Assembly (NCBI RefSeq): GCF_002075885.1
Contig: NZ_MDET01000007.1
Span: 216 to 64,215, forward strand
Direction of reading: 5' to 3'
Length of the DNA stretch: 64,000 bases
Origin: Manganibacter manganicus
GTDB lineage: Bacteria > Pseudomonadota > Alphaproteobacteria > Rhizobiales > Rhizobiaceae
The translations under genes and the position numbers were made by a program. Positions 43,750 to 52,939 of the stretch are shown here, in pieces; position 1 is the stretch's first letter; every line of letters begins with the position of its first letter. The notes beneath the pieces are model-generated. The model made no database searches, was not told where the DNA came from, and was given only the letters and a program-made list of their open reading frames with translations.

Positions 43750-45024
43750 ATGAACAATTCCGCCCTTTCAGATCGCAAGAACCAGGCAATCTCGCGCGGT
43801 GTCGGCATGACCACGCAGATCTATGCCGACCGCGCCGAGAATTCGGAAATCTGGGACGTCGAGGGCAATCGCTATATCGATTTCTCCTCCGGTATCGCGG
43901 TCCTCAACACCGGCCACCGCCATCCCAGGGTGATCGAGGCGGTCAAGGCGCAGATCGACCGCTTCACCCATACCTGCCATCAGGTGGTGCCTTATGAGAA
44001 CTATGTGCGGCTGGCCGAGCGGCTGAACGGCATCACGCCGGGAAAATTCGACAAGAAAACCATTTTCGTCACCACCGGCGCCGAGGCGGTAGAGAACGCG
44101 ATCAAGATCGCCCGCCATGCCACCGGCCGGCAGGCCGTCATCGCCTTCGCCGGCGGCTTCCACGGCCGCACCTTCATGGGCATGGCGCTGACCGGCAAGG
44201 TGCAGCCCTATAAGGCCGGCTTCGGCTCCATGCCGGGCGACGTCTTTCATGCGCCGTTCCCTGTCGAACTGCATGGCGTCTCGGTGGCCGATTCTCTGGC
44301 CGCGCTGGAAAAGCTGTTCAAGGCCGACGTCGATCCGGCGCGGGTGGCGGCCATCATCGTGGAGCCGGTGCAGGGCGAGGGCGGGTTCTATCAGGCCCCG
44401 CGCGAGTTCATGAGCGCCCTGCGCACGGTTTGCGACCAGCACGGCATATTGCTGATCGCCGACGAGGTTCAGACCGGCTTTGCCCGCACCGGCAAGATGT
44501 TCGCCATGGAGCATTATGACGTCGCGCCGGACCTGACCACGATGGCCAAGAGCCTGGCCGGCGGCTTTCCGCTTTCGGCTGTCACCGGGCGTGTGGAACT
44601 GATGGATTCGCCCAATCCAGGCGGGCTGGGCGGTACCTATGCCGGTAATCCGCTCGGCATCGCCGCCGCCAATGCGGTGCTGGACGTGATCGAGGAGGAA
44701 AAACTGGTCGATCGCGCCGATTTGCTCGGCAACCGCCTGAAGCAGCGGCTGGAATCGCTGCGCGCCGATGTGCCGGAGATTGTCGATATTCGCGGGCCGG
44801 GCTTCATGAACGCCATCGAGTTCAACGATGTGAAGACAAACCTGCCTTCGGCCGAGTTCGCCAATGCCGTGCGGCTCAAGGCGCTGGACAAGGGGCTGAT
44901 CCTGCTCACCTGCGGCGTTTATTCCAACGTCATCCGCTTCCTTGCGCCGATCACCATCCAGGACAATGTGATGACCGAGGCGCTCGACAAGCTCGAAGCC
45001 TCGATCCGCGAAGCGCGGGTGTAA
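43750..45024 (+). CDS. gabT: 4-aminobutyrate aminotransferase
   Basis: PLP-dependent transamination of GABA (or 5-aminovalerate) with 2-oxoglutarate. Motifs are DVEGNRYIDFSSGIAVLNTG, TTGAEAVENAIKIARHATGR, VEPVQGEGGFYQAPREFM, LIADEVQTGFARTGKMFAME, the PLP Lys in MAKSLAGGFPLSAVTGR, and GGTYAGNPLG. Start at 43750 because GGAG is nine bases upstream; the ATG at 43744 is too close to it. Convergent with the flavoprotein gene (6-base gap). Confidence 0.94.
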   Translation: MNNSALSDRKNQAISRGVGMTTQIYADRAENSEIWDVEGNRYIDFSSGIAVLNTGHRHPRVIEAVKAQIDRFTHTCHQVVPYENYVRLAERLNGITPGKFDKKTIFVTTGAEAVENAIKIARHATGRQAVIAFAGGFHGRTFMGMALTGKVQPYKAGFGSMPGDVFHAPFPVELHGVSVADSLAALEKLFKADVDPARVAAIIVEPVQGEGGFYQAPREFMSALRTVCDQHGILLIADEVQTGFARTGKMFAMEHYDVAPDLTTMAKSLAGGFPLSAVTGRVELMDSPNPGGLGGTYAGNPLGIAAANAVLDVIEEEKLVDRADLLGNRLKQRLESLRADVPEIVDIRGPGFMNAIEFNDVKTNLPSAEFANAVRLKALDKGLILLTCGVYSNVIRFLAPITIQDNVMTEALDKLEASIREARV

Positions 45025-45030
45025 TGGGGA

Positions 45031-46281
45031 TTACTCCGCCGCCGGCTGGGCGGTCTCGGCGGCTTGGGTGGCGATTGCGGCCTTCAACGCCGGCGCGCCG
45101 CCTGCAATCATCTCGTCCGTCGGTGTGAAGCCCAGGCCGAGCATCTTGCGGCCGATCATATGGTCGGCCGGGCGGTTGACCGATTCGATGCCGATGAGCT
45201 TCGGTCCCGAGAAGTGGTAGACCGAAAACCGGTTGTCGTCCGGTTCGCCGGAAACGATATGCCGGTTGCTGGTTCCGGTCAGCCCGACCATTTGCAGTTT
45301 CATGTCGCCGATATCCGACCAGAACCACGGCACCGCTGAATAGGCGTCCTGATGGCCGAGGATCGTGCGTGCCGCAAGCTTGGCGTGGTCGGTGGCGTTC
45401 TGCACCGATTCCAGGCGCACATCCATTCCGGTAAACCAGTGCGGATAGCTGGCCGCGTCACCGATGGCGAGAATTTCGGGCACCGATGTGCGCATCTGCC
45501 GATCGACCCTGATGCCGTTGGCGATGGCGAGGCCGGCCATCTCGGCAAGTTCGACATTGGGCACCACGCCGATGCCGACGATGACCATGCGTGCCGGCAG
45601 TCGCTCGCCGGTGGAGATGAATGCGGCGCTGACATGGCCATTCTGGCTTTCCAGCCGGGTGACTGTCGTTGCGGTCAGCACGCGCACGCCGATCGATTCC
45701 AGCCGCTTGTGCACATGGGCGGCGATGACGGGCGCGATGGCGCGGCCAAGCAACCGGTCGGCCGCTTCGATCACGGTGACATTGCAGCCGCCGGCGCGCA
45801 GCGTCGCGGCGATCTCCAGTCCGATGAAGCCGCCGCCGAGGATGACGGCATCCTGGCAGTCGCCGCTCATGGCGCGGATTGCCCGCGCATCGGCTATCGA
45901 GCGCAGCGAGAAGATGCCGTCCAGATCGCCAGCAAGCGGAAGCGTGCGCGGCCGCGAGCCTGTCGCCAGGATCAGGCGGTCGAAGGAAAGCCCACCGCCA
46001 CCGGCCAGTTCCAGCCGCCGCGCCAGGAGGTCGATGCGTTCGACATTCGTGCCCGGCCGGAAATCGATGGCGTTGCCGCTGTAAAAGACTTCCCCGCGCA
46101 GCGGTTGCGGCTTGGCTTTCGCGTCCTTGATGAAGGTTTTGGACAGCGGCGGCTTGTGATAGGGCAGTTCTTTCTCGTCGCCGAGCAGGACGACCGGACC
46201 GTCAAAGCCTTCTTCGCGCAGGCTGGCCGCGGCCTGCACGCCCGCATGCCCCGCGCCCACAATGACGACACCGTTTTTCAT
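45031..46281 (-). CDS. FAD/NAD-dependent ferredoxin-reductase-like flavoprotein
   Basis: Pyridine-nucleotide-disulphide oxidoreductase of the rubredoxin/ferredoxin reductase type. N-terminal FAD motif VVIVGAGHAGVQAAASLREE, second Rossmann motif DAVILGGGFIGLEIAATLRA, and ILAIGDAASYPHW. The C-terminal reductase domain has VPWFWSDIGDMKLQMVGL. It likely transfers electrons from NAD(P)H to a ferredoxin or an oxygenase. It is divergent from the iron operon, whose ICE lies 147 bp from its start, so iron control is possible. Confidence 0.88.
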   Translation of the reverse strand: MKNGVVIVGAGHAGVQAAASLREEGFDGPVVLLGDEKELPYHKPPLSKTFIKDAKAKPQPLRGEVFYSGNAIDFRPGTNVERIDLLARRLELAGGGGLSFDRLILATGSRPRTLPLAGDLDGIFSLRSIADARAIRAMSGDCQDAVILGGGFIGLEIAATLRAGGCNVTVIEAADRLLGRAIAPVIAAHVHKRLESIGVRVLTATTVTRLESQNGHVSAAFISTGERLPARMVIVGIGVVPNVELAEMAGLAIANGIRVDRQMRTSVPEILAIGDAASYPHWFTGMDVRLESVQNATDHAKLAARTILGHQDAYSAVPWFWSDIGDMKLQMVGLTGTSNRHIVSGEPDDNRFSVYHFSGPKLIGIESVNRPADHMIGRKMLGLGFTPTDEMIAGGAPALKAAIATQAAETAQPAAE

Positions 46282-46427
46282 GACGACCCGCTTTCCGGTT
46301 TCATTCTAGAATTCTCCCACAATTGGCAATTGTCTGGTTTCGCCGCAAGTCGCTATGTCGAGGTCGCTTCCGGAATGATCCGCCGCGCGGACCGGCCAAC
46401 CGGAGGCCGCAAAAGTTGACTTTTCTA

Positions 46428-46446
46428 GTTTAGAATAATTCTAAAC
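46428..46446. promoter_or_regulatory. iron control element (Irr-binding ICE) upstream of the iron operon
   Basis: GTTTAGAATAATTCTAAAC, a perfect palindrome around TAA. It matches the Rhizobiales ICE consensus TTTAGAA-N3-TTCTAAA. It overlaps an AT-rich, promoter-like stretch and lies 252 bp before the imelysin start and 146 bp before the divergent flavoprotein. The 46282-46698 gap holds no gene. Irr control of this operon is inferred. Confidence 0.85.
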
Positions 46447-46698
46447 TCTTGTTTCACTTATGTTTTCTTGACGATTCCAGTTGACTTTAGCGGCATCCGC
46501 GTTTTTATGAGGCCAAGCGCCTGGCGCTTACCCTTTGATGTCTGGGCCTTGAACCCGTTCGATTGGAGGCAACCCTGTCTTTTCCTGTGCGCGCCTCGGC
46601 GCGGTCGCGGGGCAATCGCAATCAAGTTCAAGCCGGACAACCAGTCCCTGTCTTACCAGACGGGGTTCGAACATATTGAATACCGGGGAGGCAAGAGT

Positions 46699-48003
46699 AT
46701 GGGAAAAGCGATGTTCAAGGCGCGAAGCCGAGGCAAGATTGCAGCGATCGCGGCCACGGCCGCACTCACCGCGGCGGTGTTCGTGCTGCCGGCGCGTGCC
46801 GAAATCGACGCCAAGGCGGTCGTCAAGACCTATGCCGACATCGCGCTTGCCAAATATGAGGATTCGCTGACCACGGCCGAGGCGCTCGACAAGGCCGTCG
46901 ATGCGCTGATCGCCAAACCGTCGCAGGAAACGCTGGACGCGGCGCGCGAAGCCTGGAAGGCGGCGCGCATCCCCTATCAGCAGACCGAGGTGTACCGCTT
47001 CGGCAACGCCATCGTCGACGATTGGGAAGGCAAGGTGAATGCCTGGCCGCTCGACGAGGGGCTGATCGATTATGTCGACAAGGGCTACGGCACCGAGTCG
47101 GACAACAATTCGCTCTACACGGCCAATGTCATCGCCAACAAGACGATCGAGATCGACGGCAAGGAGATCGACGCGTCGAAGCTGACGCCGGAGTTCCTTT
47201 CGAGCACGTTGCAGGAGGCCGGCGACATCGAAGCCAATGTTGCCACCGGCTATCACGCCATCGAGTTCCTGCTTTGGGGGCAGGATCTGAACGGCACCGG
47301 GCCAGGCGCGGGCGAGCGCCCCTATACCGATTACGATACCGCCAACTGCACCGGCGGCAATTGCGACCGCCGCGCCGAGTATCTGAAATCGGCCAGCGAT
47401 CTGCTGGTGTCCGATCTTCAGGAGATGGTCGGCGACTGGAAGGAGGGCGGCGCGGCACGCAAGGCATTGGAAGACGAAAGCCCGAACGCCGGACTCTCGA
47501 CCATCCTGACCGGCATGGGCTCGCTCTCCTACGGCGAACTGGCCGGCGAGCGCATGAAACTCGGCCTGCTCCTGCACGACCCGGAAGAAGAACACGACTG
47601 CTTCTCCGACAACACGCACATCTCGCACCTTTATGACGCGGTCGGCATCCGCGCGGCCTACCACGCCGACTACAAGCGCATTGACGGTACCGAAGTGTCC
47701 GGCCCGTCGCTGTCCGATATGGTCAAGGCGCTCGATCCGGCGCTCGACAAGGAACTGTCCGGCAAGCTGGATGCCACCGTCGCCAAGATGGAAGCGATCA
47801 AGGCGCGCGCCGATGGCGGCGAGGCCTATGACCAGCAGATCGCCGAGGGCAATGCAGAGGGCAACGCCACCGTGCAGGCGGCCATCGACGCGCTGGTGGA
47901 CCAGACCAAGTCGATCGAGCGTGTCGTAGGAACCCTGAAACTCGACTCGATCGCCTTCGAGGGCTCGGACAGCCTCGACGCGCCGGACAAGGTCTTCCAG
48001 TAA
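46699..48003 (+). CDS. imelysin family (IrpA-like) periplasmic iron protein
   Basis: First gene of the iron operon. Signal peptide at about residues 11-34 (IAAIAATAALTAAVFVLPAR), cut near ARA-E. The imelysin motif GxHxxE is intact: GYHAIEFLLWG (Gly184, His186, Glu189). Two-fold helical-bundle architecture is expected (434 residues); a cysteine cluster (CTGGNC) sits at about 220. The role is binding or delivery of iron at the cell surface. The start at 46699 follows GGGGAGG; an in-frame extension upstream is a leader artefact. Confidence 0.92.
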   Translation: MGKAMFKARSRGKIAAIAATAALTAAVFVLPARAEIDAKAVVKTYADIALAKYEDSLTTAEALDKAVDALIAKPSQETLDAAREAWKAARIPYQQTEVYRFGNAIVDDWEGKVNAWPLDEGLIDYVDKGYGTESDNNSLYTANVIANKTIEIDGKEIDASKLTPEFLSSTLQEAGDIEANVATGYHAIEFLLWGQDLNGTGPGAGERPYTDYDTANCTGGNCDRRAEYLKSASDLLVSDLQEMVGDWKEGGAARKALEDESPNAGLSTILTGMGSLSYGELAGERMKLGLLLHDPEEEHDCFSDNTHISHLYDAVGIRAAYHADYKRIDGTEVSGPSLSDMVKALDPALDKELSGKLDATVAKMEAIKARADGGEAYDQQIAEGNAEGNATVQAAIDALVDQTKSIERVVGTLKLDSIAFEGSDSLDAPDKVFQ

Positions 48004-48058
48004 CGCAAACCAACCCCTGCAGCCAGGCGGCACGGAGCCGTCAGCCACAGAGACGAAC

Positions 48059-48370
48059 ATGCTGATCTGTCATTGCAACATCATCACCGAGAAGGAGATC
48101 GAGGAAACGATCATCCGCCTTCTCGACCAGGATCGCTGGCAATTGATCGTGCCGGCAAAGGTCTATCATGCGATGAATAAGCGAGGTCGCTGTTGTAGCT
48201 GCTTCCCAAATGTGGTGGAAACGATCATTCGGGTCACCGAGGACTATCATACCCGTTCCGTGACGAGCGGCGCGGATATCGTTTCACACCTGGATCGCGT
48301 CAGGACGCTGCGCGACCAATACGGGAGGAAAGCCCATGAAAGGCGAACCGCAAGTCATCGAGCGGCTTAA
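48059..48370 (+). CDS. bfd: bacterioferritin-associated ferredoxin
   Basis: Small [2Fe-2S] protein that reduces iron in bacterioferritin to release it. Ligands appear in [14 protein letters not shown] (C4, C6) and GRCCSCFPN (the CC/C group near residue 44-48), with the Bfd helical pattern between. At 103 residues it is longer than the usual 64, with an extra basic tail. Its 3' end overlaps bfr by 35 bases, so the two are coupled. Confidence 0.9.
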   Translation: MLICHCNIITEKEIEETIIRLLDQDRWQLIVPAKVYHAMNKRGRCCSCFPNVVETIIRVTEDYHTRSVTSGADIVSHLDRVRTLRDQYGRKAHERRTASHRAA

Positions 48371-48821
48371 CGAGGCCCTGTTTCTCGAACTGGGTGCCGT
48401 CAATCAGTACTGGGTGCACTATCGCCTGCTCGAAGATTGGGGCTACCTGAAGCTGGCCAAGAAGGAACGCGAGGAATCGATCGAGGAGATGCATCATGCC
48501 GACAAGCTTGTCGCGCGCATCATCTTCCTCGAAGGCCACCCGAACCTTCAGCAGGTGGCGCCGCTGCGCATCGGGCAGAATGTCAAGGAAGTGCTGGAAT
48601 CGGATCTTGCCGGCGAATATGACGCGCGCACGTCCTACAGCCGTTCACGCGAGATCTGCAACGAACTGGGCGACTACGTGACCATGAAGCTTTTCGAGGA
48701 ACTGCTGGCCGACGAGGAAGGTCATATCGACTTCCTCGAAACGCAGCTCGACCTCCTCGCCTCTATAGGCGACGAAAAATATGGCCTGCTCAACGCCGCC
48801 TCGGCCAACGAGGCTGAATAG
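48336..48821 (+). CDS. bfr: bacterioferritin
   Basis: Iron-storage ferroxidase forming a 24-mer with haem. The 161-residue protein keeps the ferroxidase ligands Glu18, Glu51, His54, Glu94, Glu127 and His130 (in [39 protein letters not shown]), and the haem ligand Met52. Between imelysin and di-heme genes it places storage inside an iron-uptake operon. Confidence 0.96.
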   Translation: MKGEPQVIERLNEALFLELGAVNQYWVHYRLLEDWGYLKLAKKEREESIEEMHHADKLVARIIFLEGHPNLQQVAPLRIGQNVKEVLESDLAGEYDARTSYSRSREICNELGDYVTMKLFEELLADEEGHIDFLETQLDLLASIGDEKYGLLNAASANEAE

Positions 48822-48829
48822 GACCAGGC

Positions 48830-50443
48830 ATGCGGCGCATATTCGACAATTTGCGCCGCGCGCTGCGTGAAGGTTTTTTCTATCGGCCTGGCAGGGGTGA
48901 GCGCTGGCTTGCCCCTGCCTTCGCTATTTCAGCCGCGCTTTGCCTGTCGGGATACGCCAACCCTGTTCACGCTGACGACGCGACGCCAGCCGGCGGCCTT
49001 GCCACCGAACGCACCGATCTGACGCCGAAGGACCAGCGCCGCGTCAAGGCGGTGACAAAACCGACGACCGATTTTTCCAGGCCGGAACAGTTCGAATTGA
49101 TGCAGGGCGGCGCCGGCACGTCGCGAAAGCGTGTCAATGCGGACGCCTTCTCGCACTCCTCCGCCAATATAACCTTCGAGGAAGAAGGCACCTTCAAGCT
49201 CGGCAACGCGCTGTTCCGCAAGAACTGGGTGTCGTCGCCCTCATCGACGCAGGCGTCGGACGGGTTGGGGCCGCTGTTCAACGCCCGCGCCTGCCAGAGC
49301 TGCCATTTGAAGGACGGCCGCGGCCACCCGCCGGAAGGGGCCGCCGACGCCACCTCGATGTTCCTGCGGCTGGCGCGCGAAGCCTCGAACGCCGAGGAAA
49401 AGGCCGCCGTGGCCGATCATCACGCGCTGAATTTCGCCGATCCCGTCTATGGCACCCAGCTTCAGGATCTCGCCGTTCCCGGCCTCGCCGGCGAAGGCAA
49501 GATGAAGATCACCTATCGGGAAGAGAGGATCGAACTGAATGACGGCAGCGTGGTGTCGCTGCGCAAGCCGTCCTATTCCGTCGAAGACCTCGCCTATGGG
49601 CCGCTCGATCCGCGCACGACGCTGTCGCCACGTATCGCCAACCCGATGATCGGGCTGGGGCTGGTCGAACAGATTCATCCTGCCGACATTCTCGCCCATG
49701 CCGACCCGGAAGACCGCGACAGTGACGGCATTTCCGGCAAGGCGGCGATCGTGCGCGATCCGGCGAGCGGCGAACTCACGCTTGGCCGTTTCGGCTGGAA
49801 AGGGCAAGCGCCATCGATCCGCGCGCAATCGGCCGATGCGCTGGCCGGCGATATCGGGATTTCCTCTCCTGAAGCACCTCGCCACCGAGGCGATTGCACC
49901 AAGGCACAGGCGGCCTGCCTCGCAATGTCGACCGGCGTGCAGGAACGGCTGGGCGACACCGAGGCGCCGCCGCCGATCATGGACCTCATCACCTTCTATT
50001 CGCAGAACCTCGCCGTACCGGCCCGGCGCGATCTGGACGATGCCAATGTGCTTCATGGCAAGAAGGTTTTCTACGACCTCGGCTGCACCTCCTGCCATAC
50101 GCCGAAATTCGTCACCCGCCGCGATGCCCCCAACAAGGCACAGGCCTTTCAGTTGATCTGGCCCTATTCGGATTTTTTGCTGCACGACATGGGCGACGGA
50201 CTGGCCGACGGCCAGCAGGTGGGCGTTGCCACGGGCCGCGAATGGCGCACGCCGCCGCTTTGGGGCATCGGCCTCACCGGCATCGTTGGCGGCAACGCGT
50301 TCTTCCTGCATGACGGGCGCGCCCGCAATCTGACTGAAGCGATCCTGTGGCATGGCGGCGAGGCCAAAAAAGCGCGCGATGGCTTCGCCGCAGCAGCAGC
50401 AGCGGATCGCGCAGCCCTGATCAAATTCCTGGAATCGCTCTGA
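48830..50443 (+). CDS. di-heme cytochrome c-type oxidoreductase (DUF1111 family)
   Basis: Periplasmic or membrane-anchored electron-transfer protein. An N-terminal hydrophobic segment is at about residues 27-44 (APAFAISAALCLSGYA). Two CxxCH haem motifs are present: CQSCH at about 155 and CTSCH at about 415. A further Cys pair, CTKAQAAC, lies between. The 537-residue length fits the family. It starts 8 bases after bfr and ends 8 bases before the second imelysin gene. In this iron operon it may oxidise or reduce iron for uptake. Confidence 0.88.
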   Translation: MRRIFDNLRRALREGFFYRPGRGERWLAPAFAISAALCLSGYANPVHADDATPAGGLATERTDLTPKDQRRVKAVTKPTTDFSRPEQFELMQGGAGTSRKRVNADAFSHSSANITFEEEGTFKLGNALFRKNWVSSPSSTQASDGLGPLFNARACQSCHLKDGRGHPPEGAADATSMFLRLAREASNAEEKAAVADHHALNFADPVYGTQLQDLAVPGLAGEGKMKITYREERIELNDGSVVSLRKPSYSVEDLAYGPLDPRTTLSPRIANPMIGLGLVEQIHPADILAHADPEDRDSDGISGKAAIVRDPASGELTLGRFGWKGQAPSIRAQSADALAGDIGISSPEAPRHRGDCTKAQAACLAMSTGVQERLGDTEAPPPIMDLITFYSQNLAVPARRDLDDANVLHGKKVFYDLGCTSCHTPKFVTRRDAPNKAQAFQLIWPYSDFLLHDMGDGLADGQQVGVATGREWRTPPLWGIGLTGIVGGNAFFLHDGRARNLTEAILWHGGEAKKARDGFAAAAAADRAALIKFLESL

Positions 50444-50451
50444 GGTCTTTC

Positions 50452-51531
50452 ATGCCAAAGCGTTTCGCGCTCGCCCTTGTCCTGCCGCTCCTGCTCGACG
50501 CCGCACCGCCCGCATCGGCTGCCGTTCAGGCGTCGGATGTGATCTCGCGAGCCGTCGATGGCTTCATACGGCCAGCCTATGCCGCGCTTTCCGAGAACGC
50601 CGCGGCAATGTCCGGCGGAATGGACGCATTGTGCGCCAAACCTTCCAGGCAAGACCTCGATGCCGCACGCAAGGATTATGCGGCGCTGGTCGGCGCATGG
50701 TCCAAAGTCGAGTTCATCCGCTTCGGCCCGATCACCAAGGACAATCGGCTGGAGCGCATTCTGTTTTGGCCCGACCGCAAATCCATCGGCTTGAGGCAGG
50801 TCCAGGCGGCCTTGGCGTCGCAGGATTCGACCGCCACCGACCCGGCTTCCATTGCCGGCAAAAGCGTTGCCATGCAGGGTCTCGGCGCGCTGGAATTCGT
50901 GCTTTACGGCACCGGCGCCGACGATCTTGCCGGCAAGGCGGGCACCTATCGCTGCGCCTATGGCCGCACGATTGCCGGAAACATCGAAAAGATGGCCGCT
51001 GAAGTCAGCGTCGAATGGCATGCGCCGGACGGTTTTGCCACGGTCTGGAAGCAGTCCGGGCCGGACAACGCCATCTACCGCGATGGCAATGAGGCGGTGA
51101 CGGAACTGATGGGCGTCTTCATCGACGGGTTGGAGATGATCCGCGACGTGCGCGTAAAAGGCTTTCTCAGTGCGAACCCTGACGACGACAGGCCGAAAGG
51201 GGCGATCTATTGGCGCTCGACGCAAACGGCGGCTTCACTGGCCGCCAATCTGGAAGGCATGGCCGAACTGTTCAAGGCCTCCGAACTTGGTGAAGCCCTT
51301 CCGCCGGAGGCAGGCTGGATGGCGCAATCGGTCGATATCCTTCTCACCAACGGCATTGCCGACGCGAAAGCCGCAAGCGGCCCGATCAAGGACGTTCTGG
51401 CCGATCCGGCGCGCCGCGCTCGTCTCGAACATTATGCGCTTGTCACCTCTTCGCTTTCCGCGCTGATCGGCACGCGCATGTCTGCCGAATTCGGGCTGAC
51501 CGCCGGCTTCTCCTCGCTGGACGGGGATTGA
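50452..51531 (+). CDS. second imelysin family protein (359 aa)
   Basis: Signal peptide MPKRFALALVLPLLLDAAPP to about residue 24 (cut at ASA-A). The imelysin motif region reads GLGALEFVLYG, so the His of GxHxxE is replaced by Gly. The fold is otherwise recognisable (helices SDVISRAVDGFIRPAYAALS, NEAVTELMGVFIDGLEMIRD). It is one of two imelysins in the operon, probably a paralogue with changed metal binding. The ATG at 50452 lies 8 bases after the previous stop. Confidence 0.85.
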   Translation: MPKRFALALVLPLLLDAAPPASAAVQASDVISRAVDGFIRPAYAALSENAAAMSGGMDALCAKPSRQDLDAARKDYAALVGAWSKVEFIRFGPITKDNRLERILFWPDRKSIGLRQVQAALASQDSTATDPASIAGKSVAMQGLGALEFVLYGTGADDLAGKAGTYRCAYGRTIAGNIEKMAAEVSVEWHAPDGFATVWKQSGPDNAIYRDGNEAVTELMGVFIDGLEMIRDVRVKGFLSANPDDDRPKGAIYWRSTQTAASLAANLEGMAELFKASELGEALPPEAGWMAQSVDILLTNGIADAKAASGPIKDVLADPARRARLEHYALVTSSLSALIGTRMSAEFGLTAGFSSLDGD

Positions 51532-51533
51532 CG

Positions 51534-52646
51534 ATGACAGGATTGGCCGCGCGCACGCCGCTGATCGATCGCCGGGATTTCCTCAAAGCGGCCGGCGCCG
51601 GCTTTGCCGCGGCACTGGCGCCGAAAGCCTGGGCGGCGACACTTGCCGCCGACGCGGTTTTCGCCACCGCCTTCGTGCGTCGCGACGGCAGTTTCGGCGC
51701 CGGCATCCTGTCGGAAGAAGGAAAACTGCTCTATGCGGTGAAACTCCCCGATCGCGGCCATGACGTCACCTTCGATCCGGTCTCGCGGCGTTCCGTGGTT
51801 TTCCCGCGCAAGCCGGGCACCATCGCCGTCGTCTTCGACCATATGAAGCAAATCGAGCCGCTGACCATCACCAGCGGCCAGGGCCGGCATTTCTACGGTC
51901 ATGGCGTGTTTTCGCCTGATGGCGCGCTACTTTATGCCACCGAAAACGACTTCGACAATGCCGCCGGCATGATCGGCATCTATGCAGCGAATGACGGCTT
52001 TCGCCGTGTCGGCGAGTTCGCGACCCATGGCACCGGGCCGCACGAGATGCTGCTTTTGGGCGATGGGCGCACGCTGGCCGTTGCCAATGGCGGTATCGAG
52101 ACGCATCCCGATTACGGCAAGACCAAGCTGAACCTTGCGAGCATGCAGCCGTCCTATGTGCTGATCGACCGGCTGAAAGGCGACTTGATCGAAAAGCACC
52201 AATTGCCGGCAAATCTGCACCAGCTTTCCATCCGGCATATGGATGCCGACCAGACGGGCACTGTCTGGTTCTCCTGCCAGTATGAGGGCGCGACGATGGA
52301 TCGCCCGCCCCTGGTTGGCCGCGCGCCGCGCGGCGAGGCGCTGGAGCTTCTCGAAATGCCGGAAACGGCGCTGAACAGCCTGCACAATTATATCGGCGCC
52401 ATGGCGGCCAATCATGCAGCCGGCACGGTTGCCGTCTCATCGCCTGCCGGCAACAGCTATGTCGTGTTCGAGGCGCGGAGCGGCAAGGTGGTTGCGGCCA
52501 CCGACATGACCGAAGTGTGCGGCATCGCGCCCGATGGCTCAGGCTATATAGCCTCGGCCGGCACTGGCCGGATTCAGCCGGCTGGCGGCGCGCCCGTGAT
52601 GGAACCCGATTTCGTGTGGGATAACCACATGCACCGGATAGGGTAA
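51534..52646 (+). CDS. DUF1513 family Tat-exported protein
   Basis: Tat signal with RRDFLKAAGAGFAAALA at about residues 13-29. The mature part is a beta-propeller-like protein with DRGHDVTFDPVSRRSVVFPR, FYGHGVFSPDGALLYATEND, and TGPHEMLLLGDGRTLAVANG. DUF1513 closes many imelysin/di-heme operons. It starts 2 bases after the preceding stop, at the ATG 51534 with GGGGAT upstream. Function unknown, probably periplasmic iron handling. Confidence 0.88.
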   Translation: MTGLAARTPLIDRRDFLKAAGAGFAAALAPKAWAATLAADAVFATAFVRRDGSFGAGILSEEGKLLYAVKLPDRGHDVTFDPVSRRSVVFPRKPGTIAVVFDHMKQIEPLTITSGQGRHFYGHGVFSPDGALLYATENDFDNAAGMIGIYAANDGFRRVGEFATHGTGPHEMLLLGDGRTLAVANGGIETHPDYGKTKLNLASMQPSYVLIDRLKGDLIEKHQLPANLHQLSIRHMDADQTGTVWFSCQYEGATMDRPPLVGRAPRGEALELLEMPETALNSLHNYIGAMAANHAAGTVAVSSPAGNSYVVFEARSGKVVAATDMTEVCGIAPDGSGYIASAGTGRIQPAGGAPVMEPDFVWDNHMHRIG

Positions 52647-52653
52647 GGCAGCG

Positions 52654-52902
52654 TCAGTCCCGCGTCCTGGTGTCCGCCGGCGTTTCCCCCTCCTGAGACG
52701 GCCCCTCCTGAGACGGCCCCTCCTGAGACGGCTTGTAGAGATAAAGATACTGCCACGCGCCGTAGCCCGCGAAGGCAAGCGCTATCATCGCCCAGGTCGG
52801 CGATCCGCCGAAAAATTCCAGCCCCGCCCAGCCAAGACAGATGGCGACAAGCGCGATGCGCCGCCACAGCGGCCGCAGGAAAGGATGGTCTTGATTCTGC
52901 AT
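52654..52902 (-). CDS. small membrane protein with a tandem PSQEG tail (82 aa)
   Basis: Two membrane segments at about residues 14-34 and 36-52 (RIALVAICLGWAGLEFFG, AMIALAFAGYGAWQYLYLYK). A hydrophilic tail carries PSQEG three times, encoded by the 15-bp DNA repeat at 52687-52731. It is convergent with DUF1513 (7-base gap) and lies downstream of DUF1402. Family not certain. Confidence 0.6.
   Translation of the reverse strand: MQNQDHPFLRPLWRRIALVAICLGWAGLEFFGGSPTWAMIALAFAGYGAWQYLYLYKPSQEGPSQEGPSQEGETPADTRTRD
52687..52731. repeat. three perfect copies of a 15-bp tandem repeat
   Basis: Unit CCCCTCCTGAGACGG, three times without change, inside the preceding small gene. Being a multiple of three it keeps the frame and may vary in copy number among strains. 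Confidence 0.9.
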
Positions 52903-52939
52903 TTCCGGTTCCCGGCGGGTGATCGATCAGGTCAGGGCG

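Noticed and set aside
46296..46316. Second ICE-like site (TTCTAGAATT) near the flavoprotein start
   Set aside because: It is a short TTCTAGAA palindrome without the N3-spaced TTTAGAA/TTCTAAA arms; too weak to call.
46528..48060. 510-codon minus-strand ORF opposite the imelysin gene
   Set aside because: Antisense shadow caused by high GC and codon bias; the plus strand carries an intact imelysin with signal peptide and motif.
49241..50353. 370-codon minus-strand ORF opposite the di-heme gene
   Set aside because: The plus strand has two CxxCH motifs and operon spacing; the antisense frame shows nothing.
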